From Amphiura filiformis (taxonomy: Eukaryota > Echinodermata > Ophiuroidea > Amphilepidida > Amphiuridae): DNA of 64,000 bases. The notes under the pieces were generated by a model. It searched no databases. It was not told the DNA's origin and saw nothing but the letters and a program-made list of their open reading frames with translations. Location: the NCBI RefSeq assembly GCF_039555335.1, contig NC_092629.1, positions 30,377,382 to 30,441,381 of the forward strand. Direction: 5' to 3'. Positions 42,836 through 54,149 of the stretch are shown one piece after another; within the stretch, counting starts at the first letter, position 1, and each line of letters opens with the position of its first letter. The position numbers were made by a program, and so were the translations under genes.

Positions 42836-44050
42836 ACATGTAAATGGGGACACCAAAATTCGAATTGCTGTATTTAATATAAAAAGCAGTTTTAAGTCAA
42901 TTTTATTATTTCAGGTGACCAGGCCACTTTCTCATCTAGATACCCAAATAAATCATGAATCAGTTGTTTCAACTGAATTTTATTCTAAGAAAATTATATT
43001 TACTGTGTGAACAAAGTAAAGGGGACACCAAGCTCATTTTGTGCATTTTCTCAAATTCTGAAAGAACTTGACCAAATTTTATAAAGTAACTGTTACAAAC
43101 CCTGCTCCAGCAATACAGTGAGCTTTTATTTGGAAATATATACATTTGTTAAATATTTTCAAAAATTATTAGAAGTTTCACAATGTAAATATTTTTGGGG
43201 ACACCAAAGCACTTCAACAATTTTCAAACCCGAGAAGATGATCTTCTCTGTTCAAACCCATGTTTTAATTCTTCACATTTTTGTAATCTATTTTATTTCC
43301 CTTCAAATCATGCAAAGCCCAAACATTTAACAAACAAATAACAATAAAATAACCAATTTTATAGAAAACTAGATTTCGCGGTTCTCGGGTTGGGTGGTTC
43401 TTGTGACTATCTCTAATTACCCAACACCCGTTACCCATTATAGGCCTCCTTGCCCTGACCTTTTAAACTACTATGATATACGTCTCTAGTTTTGTAGCTG
43501 TGATGCTTACTTGGCTGTAATCTGGAAACCCATCGTTCGCCTCTTCTCCTGCTACCACATATGAGCCCCCCCATACCCCGAAATTAGTATCTGGATGTAG
43601 GCTGTTACAAAACATGATAAAGTAATAAAATCAATCGGGATAAATGTGAACGCAATTAGGCTGATATAACGGGTTACGGGTTAGGGTTTCATTACGAAAA
43701 AAATATTGCACCCCGGAAATAGTCCTGTTCTGCTACTAATAGGCTTCTGCACGTGTGCCGTTTTGAAATATGTGTTGAAAATAGGCCTATTGATCCGATG
43801 AGATGCACCTGCATGATTAACCACACTGTAATGCTTTCCGATGCTCGCACTGCGCCCGTTGGTACTCCGCGAACTACGCGATAAGCGCACTCTGCGCGAC
43901 GCGATACGCACATCATGAAAGCACGCGTTAGCGAAACCACGCATGCCGATAGCCCAGCGGACAGAGAGACGGACGGACACGCCATAATTAGTATTAAGAT
44001 ATATTCAATTGAAATTTTACATGGTAAATGAAAATGGGGGACACCAAAGT
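42836..44050. repeat. Degenerate tandem repeat marked by GGGGACACCAAA
   Basis: GGGGACACC occurs at about 42847, 43021, 43197 and 44037 in one orientation. The first spacings are 174-176 bases; the last gap is enlarged by about 640 bases of unrelated sequence. Confidence 0.65.
43370..44010. mobile_element. Unrelated insertion within the GGGGACACC repeat
   Basis: From about ACTAGATTTCGCGGTTCTCG to GACGGACGGACACGCCATAA the sequence is richer in GC and CpG (especially 43820-43985) than its surroundings and interrupts the tandem period. I cannot name the family, and boundaries are approximate. Confidence 0.4.
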
Positions 44051-44229
44051 TGACACATGAAACCTATTTTTGATGAAATCAGTATGAAGGGAACATACAA
44101 TTTGAATGTAAGAAGTAAGTTTATTATGGAAGATCTATCTTTAGTACACATGAAAATTGAGGCAAAAAAACAAGTACATAATGAAAATGTTGGAGGAATG
44201 AGCATTTATAAACACATATTTTATATGTC

Positions 44230-44572
44230 TTAAAGGAGTATTTCGTGATCCTAGCATCCTCTTTTTATGACATTTTTCAGTACATATCCACGAAAAAAGC
44301 ATATTCCCAAAATTTCAGTTGATTCCGATATTGCGTTTATGCGAGTTATGCATGATTATGTGTATTACACTGCTCCATAGACAATACGTTGTAATTTCGT
44401 TCTGGTGCACCAGAACGAAATTCAAATTTCACGATATCTTTGCTAAACGAATTAATCTGCAAGAAATATTTTGTACATAAACATTATGTAGCCAGAGGTT
44501 TCCAGTGATATAAAAATCTCAACTTTTTTGAGAAAAGTGGGGGATGAGGCTGTGGATCACGGTGCCCTTTAA
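44230..44572 (+). mobile_element. TTAA-flanked MITE, copy D
   Basis: TTAA at 44230-44233 and 44569-44572. The sequence is collinear with copy B, including the perfect 30-bp palindrome at 44393-44422. Differences are scattered point changes, plus a short deletion near the right end. Confidence 0.9.
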
Positions 44573-44885
44573 AAAGCGCCTGAAAATTATGATTTTTTTA
44601 CTCATTTTTGTGCAAAATTCATAATATTGCAAGGTCATGAACCAAATTTCAGGTATTTTAATTTGTTTATAGAAATGTTAGTAAGAGATTAAAAACAAAA
44701 AAATTGAAAGTTTATTATAGAAAATTGCTAAAATGGCACATGAACGCACTGCTGTAATTTGCCATTGGACCCCTCAAAAATGATGCCACATGTGCAATTC
44801 TTTGAATGTTGCCATTTCCTGCTTTAGCTGGCTGCTTTATTATAACTCTTGTAATTTGAAAGACAAAAAAACCCACCCTTTAATG

Positions 44886-45109
44886 TTAAAGAGGAAGTCC
44901 CGCCAGAGCAGTTCTTCTGGGTTGAACCAAACCTGCCTGGTTATCAAATGAATCAAGTACAAGGTTATCTCTGAATTTGAGAGGTGCTAATTGATACAAT
45001 AACATCAGCTCCAGTCAAATTCAGAGATAACCTTGTCACTATTTAATTTGATAACCTGGCAGATTTGGTTCACCACAGAAGAACTGCTCTAGCGGGGCTT
45101 CCTCTTTAA
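44886..45109. mobile_element. TTAA-flanked foldback MITE
   Basis: TTAA occurs at both ends. AGAGGAAGTCCCGCCAGAGC at the left pairs with GCTCTAGCGGGGCTTCCTCT at the right. The arms continue inward (GGTTATC, AAGGTTATCTCTGAATTTGA and its complement), so nearly the whole element is palindromic. Confidence 0.9.
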
Positions 45110-45124
45110 GGAAGCATATTCAGC

Positions 45125-45580
45125 AGGGGCGTAGCAATACAATCCATAGCAAATCCATGGGCCCTGGGGGTTCAGGGGCCCAAGCAATTGTGAAAATATA
45201 CTCTCTAAATGTAAGAGAGTGAAAAACTCACTCCCCAAAAGAGTGATTCACTTATAAAACCACTCATAAATGAGTGAAAACCACTCTAAAAGAGTGAATT
45301 TCAACTCGTTCAAGGAGGTAAATGAAGGACAACACATTTTTAGAGTTGTCCTTCATTTAACTCCTTGAAAGAGTTAAAATTCACTCTTAAAGAGTGGTTT
45401 TCACTCTTTTATGAGTGGTTTTAAAGTTAAAAAACGCATTTCACTCCTTTTTGAGTGGTCTTATAAGTGAATCACTCTTTTTGGGAGTGAGATTTTCACT
45501 CTTTTACATTTAGAGAGTAATAAGGGCTGATAAAGGAGATGTTTAGTGTCCATGGGCCCCGAGGCTCTTGCTATGCCCCT
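45125..45580. mobile_element. MITE (AGGGGCGTAGCAA ends) carrying a nested foldback
   Basis: AGGGGCGTAGCAA (45125) and TTGCTATGCCCCT (45568) are inverted ends. A GGGCCC-rich interior continues on either side of an insertion at 45199-45529. Confidence 0.65.
45199..45529. mobile_element. Nearly complete palindrome made of AGAGTGA motifs
   Basis: From TACTCTCTAAATGTAA to TTACATTTAGAGAGTA the two halves pair almost throughout, with centre near 45340 (GAAGGACAAC/GTTGTCCTTC). AGAGTGA or TCACTCT occurs more than ten times. Confidence 0.85.
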
Positions 45581-45583
45581 GAT

Positions 45584-46225
45584 ATTGAGAATAATACACT
45601 GCCAGTAAAATTTGTTTTACTAGGTTGGTGTTACTGCTACATACAACTTATTGTATTTTTTGTTTGAATCATATGCTGACCACATGTTGGAATACACTGT
45701 ATGTGTTTTGACACCCTGTCATGTGTTAGAAAAATAAAATGACAATGAATAAAAATACAAATTTACATATAATCTATGTGTTTGTTTTTGTGATGACTGG
45801 TGCATAAATGTCATCAGCCATGTGTTAGAAAAAAATAAAGTGGTAATGAATAAGAATTAAAATGTATCTATATGTTTGTTTTCATGGTGACTGGTGTAAG
45901 GACTGATCAAAATTAATGGGTGACCTTTTTTAATTGAAAGGGGTGAGCGAACATGTTTTTGAGCTAAAAACAATTGAATTAATAAATTGCCTCCAAAATT
46001 TAATTGGTTCCTTTTGTGATGTTTTTTATCTTTCACATTCACCCAGCCCTTGCACTAACAATGGGTGTAAAATTTGCGCAAAAATAGTTTGGTTTCAGTG
46101 AAAGTTTTGTTCAAGTTCTGATGAGGGGAGGGGCAAGTTGTTGGAAAAAATGTCCAAATCTATGAATGCGGATCTATGAATGCCTGCTGAATTCCAATAG
46201 AATTATCAATTTTTAAATAAGACCC
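45584..46225. other. No gene seen
   Basis: AT-rich, with a loose direct repeat (ATGTGTTAGAAAAATAAA near 45720 and a close variant near 45822). No coding signal. Confidence 0.35.
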
Positions 46226-46890
46226 ATGGATTATTCCCACTTGGTCCAATCCCATTTGCTCCAACCTCACTTAGTCCAATCCCATTTGGTCCATTCCCAC
46301 TTGGTCCATTCCCACTTGGTCCAGTTCCCACTTGGTCTAATCCCATTTGGTCCAATCCCACTTGGTCTAGTTCCCACTTGGTCCAATACCATTTGGTCCA
46401 ATCCCACTAGGGCCATGTCCCACTTGGTCCATGTCCCACTAGGGCCATGTCCCACTAGGTCCATGTCCACTTTGGGCCATGTCCACTAGGGCCATGTCCC
46501 ACTAGGGCCATGTCCACTTGGTCCATGTCCCACCATGTCCCACTAGGGCCATGTCCACTAGGTCCATGTCCCACTTAGGCAATGGCCTAAGTGGGACATG
46601 GCCCTAGTGGGACATGGACCTAGTGGGACATGGACCTTGTTGGACATGGCCCTAGTGGGACATGGCCTAAGTGGGACATGGCCTAAGTGGGACATGGCCC
46701 TAGTGGGACATGGCCTAAGTGGGACATGGCCCTAGTGGGAATGTCCTAAGTGGGAAATGGCCTAAGTGGGACATGGACTAAGTGGGGCATGGCCTAACCG
46801 GGACTGGACCAAGTGGGATTTGGACCAAATGGGATTGGCCTAAGTGGGATTGGACCAAATGGGATTGGACCAAGTGGGAATTGCCCATCC
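46226..46890. repeat. Palindromic minisatellite
   Basis: CCCACTTGGTCCAATCCCAT-type units run to about 46580 and then continue as their complement (GTGGGACATGGCCCTAGT). The centre has perfect 16-base arms (46565-46580 and 46585-46600, CATGTCCCACTTAGGC plus complement). The Pro/His-rich and Gly-rich frames are artefacts. Confidence 0.95.
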
Positions 46891-46954
46891 AGCCCATCCA
46901 GAATGATATACCGACTTGGGTATGGGGTGGCGTGGACCCTGAGTGATATCATGC

Positions 46955-47540
46955 ATCAGTATAGCTGCCAAGCTGAATCATTGTGCACTTTGCGATAAAA
47001 GCATGAGAGTGTCCACACATGGAAGTACATGGCCCAAAGTTTATTTTAAGATGTAGAGCCATTTCAGATTTGGCACCTAGTGACCTCTAGAGGTCACATA
47101 GGGGTAAAAATATGAAAATGCTCCAATTTTGTCAACAGATTCACCTGGTCAAATTTTTTAGTAAAAATTGCACGTTTTGGATGTATATAGGTAAAAATTT
47201 CAACTTGCTCCGATTTGGACAGAAATGGCAAATTGTCCATTTAGCTGACATGAATCATAAAAATAATAATTTTGCATATCGTACTGTGTTAACCTACTGA
47301 GATAGAGGTTAAAAATGTCAAATGCCATTGCCAAGGGCCCTGTTGATCGTTGAATTCCATTGCAAACAAGTAAAGAGTACATTTTAGATGGTAAGTACTA
47401 TACTGTTTAGTACTTACCATCTAAAATGAACTGAAATGGCTCCACATCTTAAAATAAACTTTGGACCATGTACGTCATGGGTGGAAACTCCCATGCTTTT
47501 ATCACAAAGTGCACAATTGTACCAAATGTGGGAGCTTAGC
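46955..47540. mobile_element. Foldback with ~110-bp arms and a central-right palindrome
   Basis: GTGCACTTTGCGATAAAAGC and AAAGTTTATTTTAAGATGT at the left recur as complements at 47430-47520. Within it, ATTTTAGATGGTAAGTACTA and its exact complement face each other around 47400. Confidence 0.8.
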
Positions 47541-47559
47541 AGTTAAACTATATGGACAA

Positions 47560-48126
47560 ATGTGATAATAATTAATAAATGCACAGGCCCATTTCATACT
47601 GAATTTATTACGCATTTCCCCCAATCTTGGCCTTTGCTTTCCGTGCCACCCAGTCAAATGATAAAATTTGAACTTTTTAGGCCCAACTGAGATTTAGGGG
47701 TGCTGAAGTTTGGTTTGGTGGGGTGTGCTGGAGAATTTGAAAGCGACCCCATATATATGCCAATTTTTGAAAGAAAAACGGTTTGGCTAAACTTAACGCA
47801 AATTGTCTTATTTTTACAACTCAGTGTCCCAAAATATGTGGAGAAATTTCAAACATTTTGGCTACTGTCATTTTTTGGCTATTGGGCTAATTTTCCTAAA
47901 AAAATGAGAAAATCTTGAACAAAAAGACTCATCCAAATAATACCGAAATTGGCTTTGAAAAAAGGGGTCATTGATATACCAAAAGGCCTAAAATGCTACC
48001 AAAGGTTAATAACATTCAGAAAACTTGATGCGAAACATTCTAACATAACATTGTTAAGTGATTAAACTATTTTGCAATTTATATTTTCAATTATTTTTAC
48101 CAAATTTTTCAAATGTTGTGTAGTAG
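47560..48126. other. No gene seen
   Basis: AT-rich spacer; nothing recognised. Confidence 0.3.
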
Positions 48127-48876
48127 TAGGGTACAGAATGGAGGTCCCGTTCTCGGTGTGGTTTATGTTCCTTATTTAGGGTTAAGGCACCTTATTTGGG
48201 GTTTGGCCTGCTTTATCTGGGGTCTACGTCCCCTAATCTGGGGTTACGGCGCCTTATCTGGGGTTTAGACTGCGTTATGCTAAGACTAAGGTATCTTAGC
48301 CCCAGGTAAGGATCGTAAACCCCTGATAGGGCCGTCTAAACCACAGATAAGATAAGATATAGGCAAAACATTTTAGTGGTGGTTATTTTTCAATTTTGGC
48401 GGCCATCTTGGGATTTTAAGGTTCTGTACTGTTTTAGCTTATTCTAATGGATTTCTAGACCCTGTAAACATGGGTATAGACACCAGAATCATACTTCTAG
48501 GACTTTCTGCACCCGAGATATAGGCAAGTTACGGTAATGTTCACTGGCGGCCATTTTGAAATTTTAGCAGCCATCTTGGAATGATAGGTCCTAGGCTGTT
48601 GTAAATGACTCTATTGGATTCCTTGACCCTGTAAACATGGGTATGGACATCAGAATCGTTCTGCTGGGTGCTTCTCTGACCAAGTTATGGTGATTTAAAG
48701 GGATTTTGGCGGCCATTTTGAAAAACGCCCTCTAGCGAGAGTTCCCCCACACTTTTCGATGGTACAGACCCCTCCCATTTTAATCAGCGTCCTAAAATCT
48801 ATATAAAAAAAACACCTTCAAAACTTCTTGTACTCACACCGAGAACGGGACCTCCTTCTGTACCCTCCTATAGTGT
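48127..48876. mobile_element. Element with ~36-bp TIRs and internal repeats
   Basis: GGTACAGAATGGAGGTCCCG at the left (TIR through CTCGGTGTG) pairs with the right end 48838-48874. Inside are several GGGGTT.. CTTATTTGGG units and about two and a half copies of a unit with GGCGGCCATTTTG and CCCTGTAAACATGGGTAT. Confidence 0.8.
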
Positions 48877-49089
48877 TTTTATCATTGTAAAACATTTAAA
48901 AAAATTAATGTTTTCATGAGCTCTGTATAACCCGACAATTAAATGTTATTAAAACGTTAAAACGCGTTTACATCTTTTAAAACATTTTTGTGTTGCTAGG
49001 TACTCATAATTTGAACAAGGTCACGTTCTTTCCTTTATGTTTTATTTTATTTTGACATGGCCTTCATCACACATCACAATATTAAAGGT

Positions 49090-49660
49090 GGCTCAATAAG
49101 GGGCTCGGGTAGCGACGTTTTCACCCTGCTGAGAGCACATGTATCAGACATTGTGAATTGCATTCTTAATACGAAGAATGTCCTGATATAAAATAATTTT
49201 AACTTTTTTTTAATTCGCGATATAGGCTAATACAAATTTTATGACAAATTATTAAAATTTAATATTTTTAAATTTTTGATACTAGTATATAACAGTTTTC
49301 GAAGTAAACTTTATAAATCTAATGATATGTACTTTAAAAGTGTATGTATCTGGGGTGAAAAGCCGACGATCAATTGAAAATGTTCAATTGATCGTCGGCT
49401 TTTCACCCCAGATACATACACTTTTAAAGTTTATATCATTAGATTTATAAAGGTTACTTCACGAACTGTTAAATATCAAACATGTCAATTTTTAATCATT
49501 TGCCATAAAATGTGTATTATGATATCGCGAATTTAAAAAAAAAATGTAAATTATTTGATATCATCAGGGCATTCTTCGTGTTCAGAAGGCAATTCGATGT
49601 ATTTTCATCTATGTCCCACAAAAATACTGTCAAAACGCTCATACCCCACCCCTTAAATTA
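49090..49660. mobile_element. Long foldback with perfect 48-bp central arms
   Basis: 49331-49378 and 49383-49430 are exact complements separated by four bases (CAATTGATCGTCGGCTTTTC lies in the right arm). The complementarity continues outward to about 49140 and 49625 but with increasing differences. Confidence 0.9.
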
Positions 49661-51410
49661 AAAGAGTCATGGAATCCAAAAAAAACCACAGATTTGGTGT
49701 AAAGGCAATCATTTTGGGATAAATCACACACCCGATGTCATACACATCAGTGTGGGCCCCGAGTGTGTGCTCCAAGAAAATAGGGGTCATGTAGTGTAGG
49801 AACGCTAATATTTGGTGTCATTGACCGTGAAAATTTTGAAGCTAAAATTGCTACAAAAAATAATGTTAAATTTGTCCAAAATGCGCGCGCAAAAAAAAAT
49901 TTGCAGATTTGGTGTAAATTTCTATATAAAAAAAAGAGGGTTATTGGGAAGCTGATGCACAAAGGGGGCTATTGGGTGTAGAGTTTGCCTCAAAAACTTG
50001 CCTCTATTGACAGGCACAATTGAGTGCCCCTTCCACCTCCCAAATGTATACGGTTGGCCTACTTTGAATATCTTGCATAAATAATTTTAAAAGAAGTCAT
50101 AACAATTTTATATATTGCATTTCTGAGAATCTGTAACCATCTTAAATCTTGCCAATCTATTTTGCTGTTTTGGGAGAATATTTTGGAGATTCAGGGAATC
50201 TTTTAGAAAACTTTGTAGTTGAAGAAACCTTTAGATGGAGAAGCAGAAAAATGTCTTAACAGGGACTGCAGCTGGAGAGGGAAAGTTCCCGGGACCAAAA
50301 CGCTCAACGAAGTCGGGGAAAGTTGCAGTAGACTAGTTAAATTTGCTGTACTGGGCAGAGCTATACATGTAGTACTTAAAGTGCTAATCAATCATAATAT
50401 AATATATGTTATTGGGGCATTTCAAGAGCACCCTTATTTGGTTGGAAAAGGTCGTTGAACTTTTACACAGGGGTCAAGTTCAAAAATTGTTCAGACTTTG
50501 TTAAAAACACAAACAATGTGTTCATCTACTCATAAGGATTCAGAAAAAGTTAAGTTTGACCTATCTTCGACGTAGGCCTACGGTTATAGACTTATATAGA
50601 GTTTTCTGATTTCTTGCCACAAGACAACTACTAGGCCTATTTGGAGATAATTTTCAAAAGAAAAATTTCTTTTTTGTCCCCTGTGGGAGAAAAATAGACC
50701 TTTGACGTCACAATGTTACTTTCTTGCCCATAACTCCATAACCGTACGGCATAGCTAGACCAAAGTAGGCCTATTTCTCGGAATCCTCATTGCCAGAGGA
50801 TCACGACGGTATGAGATTTGAACAGGTCTGAGTAATTGAACTTGACCCCTATGTAAAGTTCAGTGACCTTTTCCCACTAAAATGGGGGTATATAGGCCTA
50901 AGTGTTGTAATGCCTCCATAGCCTACATGTAGGCCTATAGATTAATCAGCACTGTATGCACTATTACTCTGCCAAATATGACAACTCTAACATGATTGGC
51001 CAAATATGACAACTCTATAACATGATTTGCACGATTGTAGTCATGTGAAGTGAAATCTCTTGCACTAAGGTGGCAGTCACAACCGGCCATGGTTTTCAAT
51101 CACGAACAATTGTATAAGCAAGGTATTGCAGCCTGGTTGGTCTGAAAGGCATGAATTCCTATCGAAAAGCTTGAGAATATGCAGAGTAGAGGCATTTCAA
51201 CAACATTTGAACTTGAGTATAGGATTTAATATTCCCTAGAGAAGTCCTTTTCAGAGGGCCGAACTTTTGTGGCTTTCTAGCGAGTGTCATCTGCAGAGCC
51301 AAGAAGATGTTGGACCTTATTTTTAAAAAAACGGTCGCTGTCTGCCCTAAAGTTTCATCACTGTAGCCCATACCGAGCTTGAGAAAAGCGGTTCAATAGA
51401 AAATGTCAAA
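49661..51410. other. No supported gene
   Basis: Short open frames occur (for example 50219-50458 plus, 51159-51371 minus) with no recognisable domain. TAGGCCTA is dense at 50575-50930. Confidence 0.35.
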
Positions 51411-51416
51411 CACACA

Positions 51417-51482
51417 CAAATGACACGGCACACCCCCACACCCCCACACACATCACACACACCTACACCCCCCCGACACACA
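51417..51482. repeat. CA/C-rich low-complexity tract
   Basis: CACACCCCCACACCCCCACA and similar tracts. Confidence 0.85.
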
Positions 51483-51722
51483 GAAAGATGCCATAGTGAT
51501 CACTAAGTCTCTTCTGAACTTATTTCAGGCGAGACAAACAGCAAGCACGTCAAAGCAGAGGTCACGACTTGAGGCTAAATATCTGAATCAATGGCCCGGA
51601 TTAGTGTTTCTCAAATTAAAAAAACAACTTCTAAGCCACCTTTTCAATTAAATAAGACAAAAATTGTTACTCTTTTCTTCGAAAATTATAAGAAAAGTTT
51701 TCCTTTAGAAATGTGCCAAATT

Positions 51723-51896
51723 GTGGTAAAATGGGACGCCATTGATTTACTGTGTGCTAACTCGCACTGTCCCATCTTGCCCCAACAAAAAAATCCCATA
51801 GTAAATCAATGGCGTCCCAATTTACCCCAGCTGTCCCATTTTACCCCAGTATCTTTACAGCAACAATATCGCAGTGGGGTAAAATGGGACGCTTAA
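51723..51896. mobile_element. Short element with reiterated GGGGTAAAATGGGAC
   Basis: The motif or its complement occurs about five times. GGGACGCCATTGATTTAC near 51733 pairs with GTAAATCAATGGCGTCCC near 51800. Confidence 0.7.
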
Positions 51897-52164
51897 AGAC
51901 TCCTTTAATAAAATTAATGAAGCTGGAGGCCGACGGGCACCATTTTTTGGTGAAACGTAAGTCTACTAGACTCTTGGTGATGTACATTTTGTTTTGTAGT
52001 GGTCACTTGTCGCAAGTTGTCGGGTATAATCCAATGGCGACCTCAAAATTGGCGATATCGCTTCCATCACCGCCTGGGTGAACACCGCTGCTCGTCACTC
52101 CATACATAAATTCTCCCTGCCACATTTCCCTAATATGAAATTAAAAAAAAGAAAAAGTAAGTTT

Positions 52165-52256
52165 GGCAGAGGTGGGGTTCGAACTCACGGCGCGCCGCTA
52201 TCAATGGATAGGCCTACTCTATGAGCCTAGCGCCCTCCGCTCAGCTACCTGTAACC
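52165..52256 (-). tRNA. tRNA-like sequence with intron-like insertion, probably not functional
   Basis: On the minus strand A box TAGCTGAGCGG and B box GAGTTCGAACCCC are present, with a CTCATAG loop (anticodon CAT) between them. The acceptor strands do not pair, and about 25 extra bases containing TAGGCCTA separate the loop from the T arm. It is probably a tRNA-derived repeat. Confidence 0.4.
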
Positions 52257-52763
52257 TGACTTGTTGGTATCCATCTTGAAACTTATTTGAACATAATCAT
52301 CGCAACTTCAACATAGGCCTACCACGTAACAAGCAAAGACAGAAAAAGTACCATATTTTGGAATTTTATTTGTTTAAAAACATTAATGTGTGTTAATAGC
52401 GCTCAATTGTTGTTAACTGCGTGTTCTACATACAGAATTCCGACAATAAATGGGCTCTACATGGACAATACATTATATCGTAGAAAAGCTCCTCTATCAT
52501 GAGCCTATGGATTTGTTTTGCAATTGATGCTTCTAATGTTGGCTGAATGTTTTTGACCCGGGTTTTTGATGATCATGAAAATCAATCTTTGACCGGGATC
52601 TTTGACAAGATGTAATTTTGCTACGGAAAGTGCTATGACAAAACGGTTTTCAGTTTTGGCTTTCTTTAATCAAGGGTTTAATTTGATATAAAATGATGCG
52701 GTGTTTGATGGCAAATTTGAATTCACCTTTCAGGGGGATGTCATTTTCTTCACTTATTTGCAG
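52257..52763. other. No gene seen
   Basis: AT-rich spacer; nothing recognised. Confidence 0.3.
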
Positions 52764-53158
52764 GGGGGTCATGATGTCCGGAGTCAATTTTTTCTGCCCC
52801 CCCCCCCCATCGCGGGCTAAAATATTTTACGACCCCCCAACCCTATCGTGGGTCAAAAATTTTATGACTCCCCTTCCTTCAAAATTTTAGAGCGAAGTGC
52901 ACGAAACGCGTTATTTGGCCCTAAGCGTAAAGAAGGCGCACGGAGAGCGCAAAAATCTTGCATAAAATAATTAAAGATTGTGTGCACATTTTGTTTAAAA
53001 AAGTGTAAGAAAAGTTTAAAATGCGCGCGGTGAGCAAAAATTTTTAGTCGCCAGCCCTTAATAATTCTATAACCCCCCTATTTTGATTGTTACAAAATTA
53101 TAACCCCCCTATTTTTGGTCTCAAAATTCTATGACCCCCAGTATATTCATGACCCCCC
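52764..53158. mobile_element. C-rich MITE-like repeat
   Basis: GGGGGGTCATGA near 52764 faces TCATGACCCCCC near 53147. TATGACCCCC-type segments recur inside. Confidence 0.5.
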
Positions 53159-53193
53159 CTCCGAAGAAAATGATTGCCCCCTTATACCTATAA

Positions 53194-53621
53194 GGGGCTC
53201 AGCTGTGCAATAATTTTGAGCCCTGGAAGGAGTGTAAAATTGGGGAGGCAAGAAATTTTTGCGAGCCGAAAGGGGGGGCAAGCAATTTTGCGAGCCGAGG
53301 GGGTGGGGCAAGCAATTTTTGGCACACATATATGGGGCACCTTTTAAATAAAACGCTCTAAAAGGCTTAGGAAAACAGTAAAAAAAATATGCAAATTTTC
53401 ATACTCGCTGTGCTCGCAACATGTCTAGACCTTTAAAAAGTTTGCAAATTGGGATCCCCAAAAATTTGGCATGTGTAGGGGGGAGGGCAAAGATTTTTTG
53501 GCAAGCCAAAAGAGGGAGGAAAGCGATTTTTTTTGCAGGCTGAGAGGGGGGGGAAAGCGATTTTTGATGGGTCGTTCGGACATTTTATTACCCCCCGGGC
53601 TCATAATTATTGCACAGCCCC
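53194..53621. mobile_element. MITE with GGGGCT...GTGCAATAATT ends
   Basis: The left end GGGGCTCAGCTGTGCAATAA and right end TTATTGCACAGCCCC are inverted. The left flank is TAA, the right AAA. The interior has GGGGCAAGCAATTTTGCGAG-like units. It is related to the 57.2-kb element. Confidence 0.7.
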
Positions 53622-53774
53622 AAATATGGCACATAAATGAAGCCTGTGGTGTGCGACGGATTGGGGGGGGCTTGGGGGCACCAGTGGCGAAACTAGACTT
53701 GCAATCAAGGGAACAGCTAGCTGGGGTAAATCTGCCACCACCGACAAGGGAGGGGGTGCTGGGGGATACAGATG

Positions 53775-53808
53775 CATATGGTCGAATCCAACGAAAAGTG
53801 TACACGGC
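53775..53808. repeat. Inverted-repeat partner of 56178-56212
   Basis: CATATGGTCGAATCCAACGA here is nearly complementary to TTGGTTGGATTCGACCATAT near 56190. Confidence 0.6.
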
Positions 53809-54149
53809 ATGTTCAGGGCCATAACTTAAAAGTATTAATCAATTGGCATTCGTTTTTGTATTGTGTTTATTCGCCTTGATCATACGCTTCGCGCCATATA
53901 TAATAAGACCCCTTCTGTGAAAAACTTAGACACAGAGACCCCAAAACATGCTATTTTTACCCATTTTTTCAAAATATTTCTTAAAGTATTTTTAAAAACA
54001 TCTAAATCAGTTATGAAAAGAAGTCATTGGATTGAATCTAAATTGATTTCTTGAAAGGTGTGTATTTAAAGATTGCCTGTTCAATTTTTCACATATTTGT
54101 ACATAATTATGAATTTATTGTGATAATATTTTGAGTGGTATTTTTTACA

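Noticed and set aside
43681..43985. Overlapping 97-99-codon minus-strand frames
   Set aside because: They lie in a GC-rich insertion where stops are rare; the Arg/Ser-rich composition is not family-specific.
46226..46489. Pro/His-rich 87-codon frame
   Set aside because: Read-out of the palindromic minisatellite.
50703..50710. TGACGTCA, a perfect cAMP-response-element sequence
   Set aside because: A single 8-mer in a region without a gene; expected by chance in 64 kb.
53425..53824. Overlapping 126- and 117-codon frames on opposite strands
   Set aside because: They run through a G/C-rich MITE and its flank; no domain on either strand.
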